A stretch of DNA of 64,000 nt from Janibacter limosus NBRC 16128. Lineage in GTDB: Bacteria; Actinomycetota; Actinomycetes; Actinomycetales; Dermatophilaceae. The notes under the pieces were generated by a model. The model ran no database searches, was not told where the DNA came from, and saw nothing but the letters and a program-made list of their open reading frames with translations. Shown here in pieces: positions 7,803-16,926 of the stretch. Position numbers and translations under genes: made by a program. The DNA lies in NCBI RefSeq assembly GCF_001570985.1, contig NZ_BCSS01000014.1:18795-82794 (forward strand). The letters run 5' to 3'. The first letter of the stretch is position 1; the number at the start of each line of letters is the position of its first letter.

Positions 7803-8474
7803 CTACACCGGGTAGGAGTCGCCGCCGGGCACGTGGGGCCAAGCCACGCGCACCATGTCGGACAAGGGCAGCGACCCGACCTCCCCCAAGGGGACCCACG
7901 CGGCAGCAGCCGTGGACCCGTCGACCTCCACCACGTGAGCGGGCGTCGGGCGCGGGCAGGTCGCCGAGTGGATCAGCCGCACCGCGTGGAAGTCCTCGTG
8001 CCGCTCCCCCGCCGCGACATCCCCGACCCAGTGCCGGGACTGCACCTGCACGAGGGCGTCGACGACGACGTGCTGACCGGCCTCCTCGTGGACCTCGCGC
8101 ACGACCCCGTCGAGAGGTGCCTCCCCCGGGTCGACCCCTCCGCCGGGCAGCGTCCACAGCCCGGCGCCGCCGCCGACCCACGAGGCCAGCTGGGACAGCA
8201 GCAGCCGCCCCTCGTCGACGACGATCGCGTACGCCGCCAGTCGCTGCAGGATCCGGGCGCCCGCTGCTCCGACGGGGATCTCGACCACGTCGACGACCGG
8301 GGCCAGCGGGTCCACGTCGTAGCGCACCTCGACCTGGCCCTCGACGATCTCGGTCTGCATGGGCTGCCCGACCCAACCGTGCTCGGCCAGCAGGTCCACC
8401 GGGTCCTGCCCGTGCGCCAGTGGCCAGCGTCCGACCTCGCCCTCGGCGTCCACGGCCACGACGACGACACTCAT
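7803..8474 (-). CDS. NUDIX hydrolase
   Basis: A 223-residue pyrophosphohydrolase. The Nudix box starts at GGGVDPGE and ends with REVHEEAG, matching GX5EX7REUXEEXGU. An N-terminal extension of about 75 residues, with a HGWVGQPMQTEIVEG segment, precedes the Nudix domain and is not a domain I recognise. Substrate is unknown. The start overlaps the stop of the upstream glycosyltransferase gene by 4 bp (ATGA), so the two are translationally coupled. Confidence 0.88.
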   Translation of the reverse strand: MSVVVVAVDAEGEVGRWPLAHGQDPVDLLAEHGWVGQPMQTEIVEGQVEVRYDVDPLAPVVDVVEIPVGAAGARILQRLAAYAIVVDEGRLLLSQLASWVGGGAGLWTLPGGGVDPGEAPLDGVVREVHEEAGQHVVVDALVQVQSRHWVGDVAAGERHEDFHAVRLIHSATCPRPTPAHVVEVDGSTAAAAWVPLGEVGSLPLSDMVRVAWPHVPGGDSYPV

Positions 8475-9553
8475 GCGCCGGCCCGTCGGTACTCCGCCAC
8501 GGCCAGGTCGACGACCCGTTCCCAGGTCTGCGCGGGCGGCGTGCGCCGGTTGTGCCGAGCGATCCGGGCCCGCAGGCTCTCGTCAGCAACGAGCCGCACC
8601 AGCGCGTCGGTCAGCCCGGCATCCTCGGTGGCCAGCAGACCCGACACTCCATCGGTCACGACCTCGCGGACACCCGAGTCACCCCGCGCGATGACCGGCA
8701 GTCCCGCCGTGCGCGCCTCGAGCGCCGCGATGCCGAAGGCCTCCAGCCGGGTCGGCGACAGGTACCCGTCGGCGTCGGCCCACGCCCGCGCGAGCTCGCC
8801 GCGCGTCACGCGACCCGGCAGGCGCACCACGTCGCCCAGCCCCAGTGCCTGGATACGGGCCTCCAACCATGGCCGCAACGGGCCGTCCCCATAGATGTCC
8901 ACCGTCATCGCGCGCGGTCCCAGCCGCTCGTGTGCTCGGGCCACGACGGACAGCAGGGCACCGACGCGCTTGCGAGGAGCCAGCCGCGAGGCCGTCACCA
9001 CCCGCACGGGCCGGGCACCGGTGCGGGCCGGACCTGCCGGCCAGGCCGACGGGTCGATGCCGTTGGGGAGGACGGCGACGGACTCCCCCTTCGCCGCCTT
9101 GTGCACGCCCTCGGCAGCAAAGCCGGAGACGGCGGAGAGGACCGCGCCACGCTGCACCCACCGGCGGACCGCCGGGCCGAGCGGACGGGCCGCACGGTCG
9201 AGCACGCAGTGCCAGGTGAGCGCCGTCGGCAGCCCCAGGCCCGTCGTGACCCCAGCCATGTCCCAGGCGAAGGGAGAGACCACCCCCATGTGCACGTGCG
9301 CCACATCGAAGCCTCCCGCGGCGAGCAGCTGCCGCACCTGCGGCGACGCCATCGGGTTGACCGGCAGCCCCAGCGCCAGCGGCGTGCTCAGTCGGTGCAC
9401 GTGCACGCCGTCGACACCCGGACCACCCGCCGTCGCGGTGAAGACCTCGACCTCGTGACCGGCCACGACGAGCTGGGCCGCGAGGTCACTGACCTGCGAC
9501 TCGATCCCGCCGGTGCGCGGCGGGTAGCAGTCGGAGAGCAGGGCCACCTTCAC
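8471..9553 (-). CDS. GT4 family glycosyltransferase
   Basis: A 360-residue GT-B fold glycosyltransferase that uses a nucleotide sugar. The N-terminus KVALLSDCYPPRTGGIESQV has the glycine-rich acceptor-side loop of group 1 enzymes. The donor-side domain carries SRLAPRKRVGALL and the E-x7-E signature in EAFGIAALEA. Acceptor is unknown; homologues act on phosphatidylinositol mannosides, mycothiol precursors and exopolysaccharide. GTG start at 9553 has a CACCCT box 7 nt upstream. A PIG-L deacetylase gene diverges from it, an arrangement reminiscent of glycosyltransferase-deacetylase pairs in thiol or glycolipid pathways, but there is no direct proof. Confidence 0.88.
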   Translation of the reverse strand: MKVALLSDCYPPRTGGIESQVSDLAAQLVVAGHEVEVFTATAGGPGVDGVHVHRLSTPLALGLPVNPMASPQVRQLLAAGGFDVAHVHMGVVSPFAWDMAGVTTGLGLPTALTWHCVLDRAARPLGPAVRRWVQRGAVLSAVSGFAAEGVHKAAKGESVAVLPNGIDPSAWPAGPARTGARPVRVVTASRLAPRKRVGALLSVVARAHERLGPRAMTVDIYGDGPLRPWLEARIQALGLGDVVRLPGRVTRGELARAWADADGYLSPTRLEAFGIAALEARTAGLPVIARGDSGVREVVTDGVSGLLATEDAGLTDALVRLVADESLRARIARHNRRTPPAQTWERVVDLAVAEYRRAGA

Positions 9554-9560
9554 GGCTCCA

Positions 9561-9566
9561 AGGGTG
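9561..9566 (-). promoter_or_regulatory. Possible leaderless -10 box of the glycosyltransferase gene
   Basis: CACCCT on the minus strand, 7 nt from GTG at 9553. Confidence 0.25.
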
Positions 9567-9596
9567 CCACGGACAGGTGTGGCAGGGTTTCACCCG

Positions 9597-10442
9597 ATGG
9601 ACTCCGCAGCCCGCACCCTCGTGGTCTTCCACGCCCACCCCGATGACGAGGCACTCCTCACGGCGGGGACGATGGCCCGCGCCGCGGCTGCCGGGCACCG
9701 GGTCGTCCTCGTGGTCGCCACGGACGGCGCGCTGGGCCTGACCGACGAGTCCGCCTACGGGAGCACGGGCGAGGCCCTCGCCGCCACCCGCAGCCGCGAG
9801 CTGTCAGCCAGTGCACGCGCCCTGGGCGTCGCCCGCACCGTCGAGCTCGGCTACGCCGACAGCGGCAGCGGACCCGAGGTCTGGCCCGACCCGCCGGGTC
9901 GTCGCCGCTTCGTGCGCGTGCCGCTGGACGAGGCAGCCACGGCACTGGCTGACGTGCTCGTCGAGGAGCGCGCCGACGTCCTGACGACCTATGACCCCAA
10001 CGGCGGCTACGGCCACCGCGACCACGTGCGCGTCCACGAGGTCGGGGCGCGCGCGGCCGAGCTGGCCCGCGAGCGCGGGCTCGACGTCCGGGTGCTCTGG
10101 GCGACCGTCCCGCGGGATCTGATCTGCCGGGCCATCGACCTCGTCGCCCGGGTCTATCGCTTCCCACCCGAGTTCGACCGCAGCAGCTTCGACCGGGCCT
10201 TCTCCGCGACGGCTGACATCACCCACCGCTTTGACGTGCGGCGCTTCGCCGGGGCCAAGCGTGCGTCGATGCGAGCGCACGCCAGCCAGGCCGCCGACAC
10301 CGACGGCGGCGACCGCACCCTCGGGATGCTCGTGCGCATCCCGAGGCCGATCTACGACCTCGTCTTCGGCCGGGAGTGGTTCGTCGATCCGAGCGCGCCC
10401 GCGGGTCCCACCCGCACCGACCTCTTCGAAGGACTGTCGTGA
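9597..10442 (+). CDS. PIG-L family zinc-dependent deacetylase
   Basis: A 281-residue LmbE/PIG-L enzyme that removes N-acyl groups from GlcNAc-type sugars. The zinc site is HAHPDDE near the N-terminus plus GHRDHVRVHE near residue 138. It differs from the mycothiol enzymes: a separate mca gene lies at 54847, and this one lacks Mca's SSKGAAT segment. Start ATG 9597 places HPDDE about 12 residues in, as is usual. Its stop overlaps the next start (GTGA), so it is co-translated with the flippase-like membrane protein, suggesting a joint role in an envelope glycolipid. Confidence 0.88.
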   Translation: MDSAARTLVVFHAHPDDEALLTAGTMARAAAAGHRVVLVVATDGALGLTDESAYGSTGEALAATRSRELSASARALGVARTVELGYADSGSGPEVWPDPPGRRRFVRVPLDEAATALADVLVEERADVLTTYDPNGGYGHRDHVRVHEVGARAAELARERGLDVRVLWATVPRDLICRAIDLVARVYRFPPEFDRSSFDRAFSATADITHRFDVRRFAGAKRASMRAHASQAADTDGGDRTLGMLVRIPRPIYDLVFGREWFVDPSAPAGPTRTDLFEGLS

Positions 10443-11527
10443 CGACCGCACCGTCCGGCCCCGCGCCGGCTCAGCCATCGCCTGCTGACCCGAAGCGGAC
10501 CTCTCCCGTCGTCCGGGGGCTGCAGATCTGTCTCGGGCTCGGCCTGGCGGTCGCGATGCTCTGGTGGGGCCTGCCCCACTTCGCCAAGACCTCGTGGAGC
10601 GAGGTCTTCCACGTCCTGGGGACGGTCCCTGCGTGGAAGGCTGCGCTCTTCATCGCGCTCGTGGTGGCCGGTCTCTACTGCTACACCTTCGTCATGACGG
10701 GGGCGATGCCCGGCCTGACCCACTCACGGGCACTGATCCTCAATGTCTGCGGGTCCTCGGTCTCCAACCTGCTGCCGGGTGGTGGTGCCGTTGGCCTGGC
10801 CGCGACGTACTCCATCGCCAAATCGTGGGGTTTCTCCGCCGCGAGCGTGACCACGATGGCCGTGGTGACCGGGGTGTGGAATGTCCTGACGCGCGTCGCG
10901 CTGCCGATCATCGCCGTCCTCGGGCTGGCCTGGGGTGCGACTGATCTGCCGACAGCGATGCGGGAGGCCGCGTGGGCCGCAGTGCTGTCCGGCACCGCAA
11001 TCGTCGCCCTCTTCGCCGTGGCCATCGGCACCGACGCGGGGGCCCGCATGCTCGGGCGTGGGATCGATCGCCTGATCCGCCTGGTCCGTCGCGGCCACGG
11101 CGACACCGTCGAGCGGGGCCTGACGGGCATGCGCGAGCGCACCGCCGACACCGTGCGCACCGGATGGCTGCAGATGACGCTCGGGATGGTCGGCTTCTTC
11201 GGCCTGTACTACGTGCTCTTCCTGCTGTGCACGCAGACGACCGGCATCGAGCTGCCCTTCGGTCAGCTCTTCGCGGCCTACGCGATCGGCCGCCTGCTCA
11301 CCGCTGTCGGCGTGACGCCCGGTGGGCTCGGCGTGACCGAGACGGGCACCGCTGCCGCGCTCGTCGCCTGGGGCGCCGACCCGGCCGCGTCGATGGCCGG
11401 CGTCGTCCTCTTCTCGATCTTCACCCACCTCATGGAGATCCCGCTGGGAGCCATCGGGTGGCTGGCGTGGAGTCTCATGCCCAAGGCGAGCGCCGAGGAG
11501 CTGGCCGAGGCCGAGGCGCCTGCCTGA
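10439..11527 (+). CDS. Flippase-like membrane protein (LPG synthase TM-domain / UPF0104 family)
   Basis: A 362-residue polytopic membrane protein with about eight to nine hydrophobic segments. The SNLLPGGGAVGLAATY motif and the C-terminal GVTPGGLGVTETGTAAAL motif are diagnostic of the lysylphosphatidylglycerol synthetase/flippase transmembrane family. The cytosolic aminoacyl-transfer domain of MprF is absent. Relatives are thought to move lipid-linked sugars or lipids across the membrane. The GTG start overlaps the deacetylase stop by 4 bp. Together with the divergent GT4 gene this suggests a small glycolipid-handling locus; the substrate is unknown. Confidence 0.85.
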   Translation: MTTAPSGPAPAQPSPADPKRTSPVVRGLQICLGLGLAVAMLWWGLPHFAKTSWSEVFHVLGTVPAWKAALFIALVVAGLYCYTFVMTGAMPGLTHSRALILNVCGSSVSNLLPGGGAVGLAATYSIAKSWGFSAASVTTMAVVTGVWNVLTRVALPIIAVLGLAWGATDLPTAMREAAWAAVLSGTAIVALFAVAIGTDAGARMLGRGIDRLIRLVRRGHGDTVERGLTGMRERTADTVRTGWLQMTLGMVGFFGLYYVLFLLCTQTTGIELPFGQLFAAYAIGRLLTAVGVTPGGLGVTETGTAAALVAWGADPAASMAGVVLFSIFTHLMEIPLGAIGWLAWSLMPKASAEELAEAEAPA

Positions 11528-11543
11528 CCACGTCCGAACCGGG

Positions 11544-12341
11544 TCAGCCGAGCAGGCGGCGCACCTGGCGGGTCTGCGCCTGACGCGCCACCTCGTCGTC
11601 CAGCTGCGCGGGCTCGAAGTCCCGCCCGGTCGCCTGCTCCGCCGCCCAGCCGATGAGCGCGTCCGAGAGACGTGGGTTGGCGGGCAGGACGGGGCCGTGC
11701 AGGTAGGAACCGATGACATGGCCAGCGACAGCGCCCTCGGTGCCGTCGCTGCCGTTGTTGCCCTGACCGTGCCGCACCCTGCCGAAGGGGGCCTGTCCCG
11801 CCCCGAGCACCGTGGAGCCCGAGTGGTTTTCATAGCCGACGACGTCGCCGTGGTCGGTGCTCAGGACGACCGGACCGATCATCCGCTGCTCGTTGCCCCG
11901 GGTCGTGACATCGAGGATGCCCAGGCCGGGCAGGCTCTTGCCCTCGACGGTGACGAAGGCATTGCCGAAGAGCTGGTACATCCCGCAGATCATCAGCATC
12001 GCGGTCCCGTCTGCGGCGAGCCCACGCAGCCGGTCGGCGATGCGCGCGAGATCGTCCTCGACCTTGGTCTGCCCGGAGTCCTGGCCGCCACCACCGACGA
12101 CGAGGTGAGCCTGCTCGGGGAAGGGGTGCCCGGGGTGGTGTTGGTGCACGACCGGCACATAGCCGTGCCGTCGGATGCGAGCGGCCAGGCAGCGGGTGTT
12201 GCCGAGATCGCCGTAGATGCTCATCTCGCGCGGGTAGAGGTGGACGACGTGGATCTCGCCCTTGCCCTCGTGACCGGAGTCGGCGGGCAGCGCGGAGCGT
12301 GCAGGCTCGCCGAGGATCGGGATGTCGAGGTTGGTGCTCAT
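11544..12341 (-). CDS. gatD: Lipid II isoglutaminyl synthase, glutaminase subunit GatD
   Basis: A 265-residue class I glutamine amidotransferase (CobB/CobQ-like). It supplies ammonia to MurT for amidation of the D-Glu in lipid II. The nucleophile cysteine is in MICGMYQLFGN and the catalytic histidine in GSYLHGPVLP. The N-terminal HLYPREMSIYGDLGN segment is typical of GatD. Its start overlaps the murT stop by 4 bp (ATGA), as expected for the heterodimer. Confidence 0.93.
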   Translation of the reverse strand: MSTNLDIPILGEPARSALPADSGHEGKGEIHVVHLYPREMSIYGDLGNTRCLAARIRRHGYVPVVHQHHPGHPFPEQAHLVVGGGGQDSGQTKVEDDLARIADRLRGLAADGTAMLMICGMYQLFGNAFVTVEGKSLPGLGILDVTTRGNEQRMIGPVVLSTDHGDVVGYENHSGSTVLGAGQAPFGRVRHGQGNNGSDGTEGAVAGHVIGSYLHGPVLPANPRLSDALIGWAAEQATGRDFEPAQLDDEVARQAQTRQVRRLLG

Positions 12342-13681
12342 GCTGCGCCTCCGGCGGTCTCGGGGGCATCGACGCCCATCTCCGGCAGGTCGTAGCGCTC
12401 ACTGAGCATGCGGCGCAGCGCGAGCATCGCCGTGTAGGTGCAGAAGATGCGCTTGGGCTCCTCCCGGTGGTCGGCGAGGAAGCTCTCCAGCGCCCGGGCC
12501 AGGTCCACCTCGGTCGCCGCGACGGGGACATCGTCGTACTGCAGGCGCAGGGCCATGTCCCAGCCACGCACGCCGCTGGTCAGCGCCACCCCACGATCGC
12601 GCAGGGACTCGAAGCTCACGTCGTAGAGCCAGGACACGTCGCGCCCGTCGGCGTAGTCGTCGTTGATCGCGATCATCGTCGCCGTGGGCGTGCTGCCATA
12701 GGTGCCGAGCGCGACGGTGAAGCCCGCCGGGTTCTTGACCAGCACCAGCTCCAGCGGCGTGCCATCGGCATCGACGACCTCACCCCGGCCGAAGGGGGGC
12801 GCCACCGTGCGCAGCGCCTGCTCGGTGGCGTCGGTGCGGAAGTCGGCGCCGAGGAGGTGCTTGGCCATCGAGGTCGCGGCCGTGGCGTTGATCATGGCGG
12901 CCAGACCGCGCTGACGCAGGGTGACGGGGCCGACCCGGCCCCCTTCGTCCTGCGCACCGAAGGTGATCTGCAGCTGCTGCTCGTCGATGGGTGTGAGGAG
13001 ACCGTCGCGCTCGGCGGCCGCCGGGGGCGCGAAGTCGTCCTGCTCGCGGGAGTCGTGCTCCGACAGCTCACCGAGGCGATCTGCCGCAGCGGCGTCGAGG
13101 CCGAACCAGCTGACGTCGATGCCGGGCGCGAGGGTCGTGGCGATCCGGTTGACGAAGGGATCGTCGCGGTTGAGCACGACCCCCTGGGTCGTCATCGCGG
13201 CGAGCTGGGTCAGCAGCCCTGCGGTGTGGTCGATCTCGGCGAAGCGGTCCAGCTGGTCGCGCGCGACATTGAGCAGCAGCGCATGTGTTGGGGCGACCGC
13301 GCGAGCGAAGTGCAGGGCGTGGGCCTCATCGAGCTCGAGGACGGCGATGTCGGCCTGGAGGCGGCCGCGCTGGAGCTTTTCGCTGAGCAGCGACGAGATG
13401 ACACCGCGGGTGAAGTTGCTGCCGGTCGGGTTGGTGAAGACGGTCTTGCCGTGGGCACGCAGCACCGCGACGAGCATCTTGGTCGTCGTCGTCTTGCCGT
13501 TGGTCCCGGACACGACGACGATCCCTCCGCGCACGTCCGCGAGGGCGTGGGCGAGGAATCCGGGGTCGACCTTTTCGGCGACGAGGCCTGGCAGGGCAGA
13601 TCCGCCGGAGCCACCGCCCCTGAGGCGGGCGGCGCGGCGGGCGGCCTTGCCGGCGAGGGCGGCAACAGTGGTTCTCAGCAC
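12338..13681 (-). CDS. murT: Lipid II isoglutaminyl synthase, Mur-ligase-like subunit MurT
   Basis: A 447-residue Mur ligase homologue that activates D-isoglutamate of lipid II with ATP and accepts ammonia from GatD. The P-loop is SGTNGKTTTTKM, and LELDEAHALHFA and a C-terminal DUF1727-like region (LVKNPAGF, NDDYADGRD) are present. The protein contains a single cysteine (in RIFCTYT), so the four-cysteine zinc ribbon known in Staphylococcus and Streptococcus MurT is absent. In its place there is an Ala/Asp/Glu-rich stretch. A TAGGGT box lies 6 nt before the GTG. First gene of the murT-gatD operon. Confidence 0.93.
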   Translation of the reverse strand: MLRTTVAALAGKAARRAARLRGGGSGGSALPGLVAEKVDPGFLAHALADVRGGIVVVSGTNGKTTTTKMLVAVLRAHGKTVFTNPTGSNFTRGVISSLLSEKLQRGRLQADIAVLELDEAHALHFARAVAPTHALLLNVARDQLDRFAEIDHTAGLLTQLAAMTTQGVVLNRDDPFVNRIATTLAPGIDVSWFGLDAAAADRLGELSEHDSREQDDFAPPAAAERDGLLTPIDEQQLQITFGAQDEGGRVGPVTLRQRGLAAMINATAATSMAKHLLGADFRTDATEQALRTVAPPFGRGEVVDADGTPLELVLVKNPAGFTVALGTYGSTPTATMIAINDDYADGRDVSWLYDVSFESLRDRGVALTSGVRGWDMALRLQYDDVPVAATEVDLARALESFLADHREEPKRIFCTYTAMLALRRMLSERYDLPEMGVDAPETAGGAA

Positions 13682-13685
13682 CGGA

Positions 13686-14396
13686 TCACCCTAACGGCGA
13701 GTCGGCGCCGGGCCGTGCAGCGAAGTCGGCGCTGCGTTCCTGACCGGATCGGGTCGCGATGGCATCCATGACCTCGTCAGTGACCGCACGCAGCAGGCGC
13801 CCCTTGACGTGCTGCGCCTCCAAGGAGCCCACGTCCACCGGCGGCGCGAAGCTGACCGTCACCCGGTGCGGGCGGATGCCCCGGTGGCCAGCGGGTTGCG
13901 CCTTGTCGGTGCCGGTGAGGGCACAGGGGATCACGGGGGCCCCGGAGGCGAGGGCGAGTCGACCGACGCCGGTGCGGCCCTTGTGCAGTTTGCCGTCGCG
14001 GCTGCGGGTCCCCTCGGGGTAGATGCCGAAGGCGCCACCGGCGGCCAGGTGCTCCTCGGCGATCTCGAGCGAGAGCGCCGCCGCCCGGGCGTCGGAGCGG
14101 TCAACGGGGATCATGCCGCCGAACTCCCCGAACCAGAGGCGCTTGAGCCACCCGGTGATGCCACTGCCCTGCATGTACTCGGCCTTGCCGAGGAAGCCCA
14201 CCTTGCGGCCCGCGGCGAGCGGGATGACCATCGAGTCGATGAAGCTGAGGTGGTTGCTGGCGATGATGACCGGTCCGGTGGCCGGGATGTGCTCGGCACC
14301 CTCCACCCGCAACCGGAGATAGGCACGAAGGGGAGGCCCGACGAGGACTCTCCGCAGGAGCCACTCGAGTCCACGCATGGGGAGGGTGCCAGTCAC
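13686..14396 (-). CDS. 1-acyl-sn-glycerol-3-phosphate acyltransferase (PlsC-like)
   Basis: A 236-residue membrane-associated acyltransferase that esterifies the sn-2 position of lysophosphatidate. Catalytic NHLSFID (HX4D) and YPEGTRSRDG (block III) are present, with a GGMIPVDRS block between them. The open frame reaches 14597 but the upstream part is a low-quality Cys/Gly-rich translation. GTG at 14396 has TACGCT 6 nt upstream and gives a normal N-terminus. Its stop is 4 bp from the murT start and 2-6 bp upstream of the murT promoter region, so readthrough into murT is possible. Confidence 0.88.
   Translation of the reverse strand: MTGTLPMRGLEWLLRRVLVGPPLRAYLRLRVEGAEHIPATGPVIIASNHLSFIDSMVIPLAAGRKVGFLGKAEYMQGSGITGWLKRLWFGEFGGMIPVDRSDARAAALSLEIAEEHLAAGGAFGIYPEGTRSRDGKLHKGRTGVGRLALASGAPVIPCALTGTDKAQPAGHRGIRPHRVTVSFAPPVDVGSLEAQHVKGRLLRAVTDEVMDAIATRSGQERSADFAARPGADSPLG
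13688..13693 (-). promoter_or_regulatory. Leaderless -10 box of murT
   Basis: TAGGGT on the minus strand, 6 nt from GTG at 13681; it overlaps the last codons of the plsC-like gene. Confidence 0.5.
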
Positions 14397-14402
14397 CCGG
14401 TC

Positions 14403-14408
14403 AGCGTA
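14403..14408 (-). promoter_or_regulatory. Leaderless -10 box of the plsC-like gene
   Basis: TACGCT on the minus strand, 6 nt before GTG at 14396; this supports the chosen start. Confidence 0.5.
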
Positions 14409-14413
14409 GCCAT

Positions 14414-14419
14414 TAGCCT
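14414..14419 (+). promoter_or_regulatory. -10 box of the 159-aa membrane protein gene
   Basis: TAGCCT, 8 nt, ATG at 14428. It is back to back with the divergent plsC promoter, only 5 nt apart. Confidence 0.45.
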
Positions 14420-14427
14420 GACGTCCC

Positions 14428-14907
14428 ATGACCAGCATCCCACCGCCTCCGCACCAGCCCGGCCCGCACCAGCAGCCGGTCGCCCCGGTATTCGGGCCGC
14501 AGGCGGCGATGATGCAGCCCCCCGCCGGGCACGGAGCGTTCATGCTGACCCTGCAGGGCAATGGCTTCACGGCCGGGCTGACCCCGAAGGTGCACATCGA
14601 CGGCCATCCCGTCCCCGGCGCCTTCGGGGCGAACTTCTACCCCCTTCGTCCCGGCCACCACCGCGTCGACGTGCACACCCAGTGGATGCGGCAGTACGGG
14701 CAGGCGTCGATGCAGCTCGACATCCGCGAGGGGCAGACGGTCCCCGTCTTCTACGCCGTCCCGTGGCACCAGTTCACGACCGGGTCCATCGGCCACCAGC
14801 AGCAGTCGCGCAAGGGCGTCGGCGTGATGCTCACGATCCTCATCGTGCCCCTCCTCGCCATGCTGGGCATGTGCCTGCTCGCGCTGCTGTACAGCCTGAC
14901 GAACTGA
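14428..14907 (+). CDS. Hypothetical proline-rich N-terminus, C-terminally membrane-anchored protein
   Basis: A 159-residue protein I do not recognise. The first 35 residues are Pro/His/Gln-rich. Residues about 36-115 look like a compact beta-rich domain (LTLQGNGFTAGLTPKVHIDG, then RPGHHRVDVHTQW). The C-terminus has one strong membrane helix (VMLTILIVPLLAMLGMCLLALL), with only a few residues beyond it. The topology is that of a tail-anchored protein with a cytoplasmic domain. Similar small proteins with a Pro-rich front occur widely in actinobacteria without known role. Confidence 0.7.
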   Translation: MTSIPPPPHQPGPHQQPVAPVFGPQAAMMQPPAGHGAFMLTLQGNGFTAGLTPKVHIDGHPVPGAFGANFYPLRPGHHRVDVHTQWMRQYGQASMQLDIREGQTVPVFYAVPWHQFTTGSIGHQQQSRKGVGVMLTILIVPLLAMLGMCLLALLYSLTN

Positions 14908-14962
14908 CGAGTACATCCCGGACCGTCCCCTCACGTGTGAATGAGTGGCACCTGAGGCCCGA

Positions 14963-16540
14963 TCACTCCCACTCGATGGTGCCCGGCGGCTTGCTCGTGA
15001 CGTCGAGCACCACGCGGTTGACCTCTTCGACCTCGTTGGTGATGCGGTTGGAGATCTGCGCGAGGACATCACCGGGTACCCGGGTCCAGTCGGCGGTCAT
15101 CGCGTCCTCGGATGAGACGGGACGCAGCACGATCGGGTGACCGTAGGTGCGGCCGTCGCCCTGGACACCGACCGAGCGCACGTCGGCGAGCAGGACGACC
15201 GGGCACTGCCAGATCTCCTTGTCCAGACCCGCAGCGGTCAGCTCCTCGCGAGCGATCGCGTCGGCCCGGCGCAGGATGTCGAGGTTGGTCTCGGTGACCT
15301 CACCGATGATCCGGATCCCCAGACCGGGGCCGGGGAAGGGCTGGCGGTCGACGATCGCGTCAGGCACACCAAGCTCGCGACCGACCTGGCGGACCTCGTC
15401 CTTGAAGAGGGCGCGCAGCGGCTCGATGAGCTTGAACTGCAGGTCATCGGGCAGGCCACCGACATTGTGGTGCGACTTGATGTTGGCCGCGCCCGTGCCA
15501 CCGCCGGACTCGACGACGTCCGGGTAGAGCGTGCCCTGCACGAGCCACTTGACCGGGTGGCCGTCGTCGGCACCGTCGCCGACGACATCGCGCGCCGACT
15601 GCTCGAAGACGCGGATGAACTCGCGGCCGATGATCTTGCGCTTCTCCTCCGGGTCGGTGACGCCGGCGAGCGCGCCGAGGAAGCGCTCCTTGGCGTCGAC
15701 GACGACGAGGTTGACCCCGGTCGCGTCGACGAACTCCTGCTCGACCTGCTCGGCCTCGCCCTGGCGCAGGAGGCCGTGGTCGACGAAGACGCAGGTCAGC
15801 TGGTCGCCGACGGCGCGCTGCACGAGCGCCGCGGCGACGGAGGAGTCGACGCCGCCGGACAACGCGCACAGCACGCGGTCCTGGCCGACGGTCTCCTTGA
15901 TCAGGGCGACCTGCTCGTCGATGACGTTGTCAGCGGTCCAGTCGGGCGTGAGGCCGGCGCCGCGGACGAGGAAGTTCTCGAGCACGGGCTGACCGAAGGT
16001 CGAGTGCATGACCTCGGGGTGCCACTGCACCCCGTAGAGCCGACGCTCGTCGTCCTCGAAGGCCGCGACCGGCGCACCGGTGGTGCTCGCGGTGACGCGC
16101 ATGCCCTCGGGCGCCTCCGTCACGGAGTCGCCGTGGCTCATCCAGACCGACTGCTCGGCGGGCTGGCCGTTGAAGAGCGTGGACTCGCGGTCGCTGACCT
16201 GCGCCCGGGTCGCGCCGTACTCACGCAGACCGGTCCGCTCGACGGTGCCACCGAGGGCCTTGACCATCGCCTGGAAGCCGTAGCACATGCCGAAGACCGG
16301 GACACCGGCCTCGAGCAGCGTGACATCGAGGCCCGGTGCGTCGTCGGCGTAGACCGAGGAGGGGCCACCGGACAGAATCACCGCAGCCGGCTGCTTGGCA
16401 AGGATGTCCGCAACCGGCATCGTGTGCGGCACGACCTCGCTGTAGATCTTGGCCTCACGCACCCGTCGGGCGATGAGCTGGGCGTACTGGGCGCCGTAGT
16501 CGACGACGAGAACCGGGGAGGTCTTGAGCGAATCCGTCAC
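14963..16540 (-). CDS. guaA: GMP synthase (glutamine-hydrolysing)
   Basis: Converts XMP to GMP using glutamine and ATP. The 525-residue protein has an N-terminal class I amidotransferase domain ([10 protein letters not shown] with the nucleophile Cys) and an ATP pyrophosphatase domain with the PP-loop LSGGVDSSV, followed by the C-terminal dimerisation domain ending KPPGTIEWE. An in-frame GTG at 16546 exists, but GTG 16540 lies 6 nt after a TAGCCT box, so I prefer it. guaB3 and guaB lie within 13 kb on the same strand. Confidence 0.97.
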   Translation of the reverse strand: MTDSLKTSPVLVVDYGAQYAQLIARRVREAKIYSEVVPHTMPVADILAKQPAAVILSGGPSSVYADDAPGLDVTLLEAGVPVFGMCYGFQAMVKALGGTVERTGLREYGATRAQVSDRESTLFNGQPAEQSVWMSHGDSVTEAPEGMRVTASTTGAPVAAFEDDERRLYGVQWHPEVMHSTFGQPVLENFLVRGAGLTPDWTADNVIDEQVALIKETVGQDRVLCALSGGVDSSVAAALVQRAVGDQLTCVFVDHGLLRQGEAEQVEQEFVDATGVNLVVVDAKERFLGALAGVTDPEEKRKIIGREFIRVFEQSARDVVGDGADDGHPVKWLVQGTLYPDVVESGGGTGAANIKSHHNVGGLPDDLQFKLIEPLRALFKDEVRQVGRELGVPDAIVDRQPFPGPGLGIRIIGEVTETNLDILRRADAIAREELTAAGLDKEIWQCPVVLLADVRSVGVQGDGRTYGHPIVLRPVSSEDAMTADWTRVPGDVLAQISNRITNEVEEVNRVVLDVTSKPPGTIEWE

Positions 16541-16546
16541 CCGCAC

Positions 16547-16552
16547 AGGCTA
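16547..16552 (-). promoter_or_regulatory. Leaderless -10 box of guaA
   Basis: TAGCCT on the minus strand, 6 nt from GTG at 16540 and directly abutting the alternative GTG at 16546. Confidence 0.5.
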
Positions 16553-16581
16553 CCGGGACTCGGCCCCTCCTCCGTCGTCGG

Positions 16582-16926
16582 TCAGGTGGTGAGCGGGGTG
16601 ACCTCGCGGACGACCCGGCGCTCCTCGACGAAGGCGAGGAAGGGGATGCACGCGAGCAGGAGCGTGAGGATCATCCGACCGACCGACCAGCCGACCTTGA
16701 AGCCGAGGTTGGCGGTGGCGACAGCGAAGACCATGAAGATCAGCCCGTGCACCGGCGACCACCAGGCCAGCGCTTCGTTGTCCATGCCGTACTTGAGGAT
16801 CATCTCGACGATGAGGACGAACATCGCCAGACCGGCGACGATCGCTGCGATGCGGAAGAAGGACAGGGCCGTCGCGATCGCCCTCGGGTCCGCGGTCGGC
16901 GCGCCCTTGGTGTTGTCGTTGCTCAC
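16582..16926 (-). CDS. DUF3817 family small membrane protein
   Basis: A 114-residue integral membrane protein with three hydrophobic segments. The WWSPVHGLIFMVFAVATANLG-type region is characteristic of DUF3817 (the trailing GWSVGRMILTLLLACIPF segment follows). No function is known. Its GTG start overlaps the stop of the SURF1 gene (GTGA), so it is translated with it. Pairing of SURF1 with a DUF3817 protein is common in actinobacteria and hints at a link to respiratory-complex assembly, though this is only association. Confidence 0.85.
   Translation of the reverse strand: MSNDNTKGAPTADPRAIATALSFFRIAAIVAGLAMFVLIVEMILKYGMDNEALAWWSPVHGLIFMVFAVATANLGFKVGWSVGRMILTLLLACIPFLAFVEERRVVREVTPLTT

Noticed and set aside
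7589..9646. 685-residue Arg/Pro-rich frame across the NUDIX and glycosyltransferase genes
   Set aside because: It lies antisense to two well-supported genes and is low-complexity.
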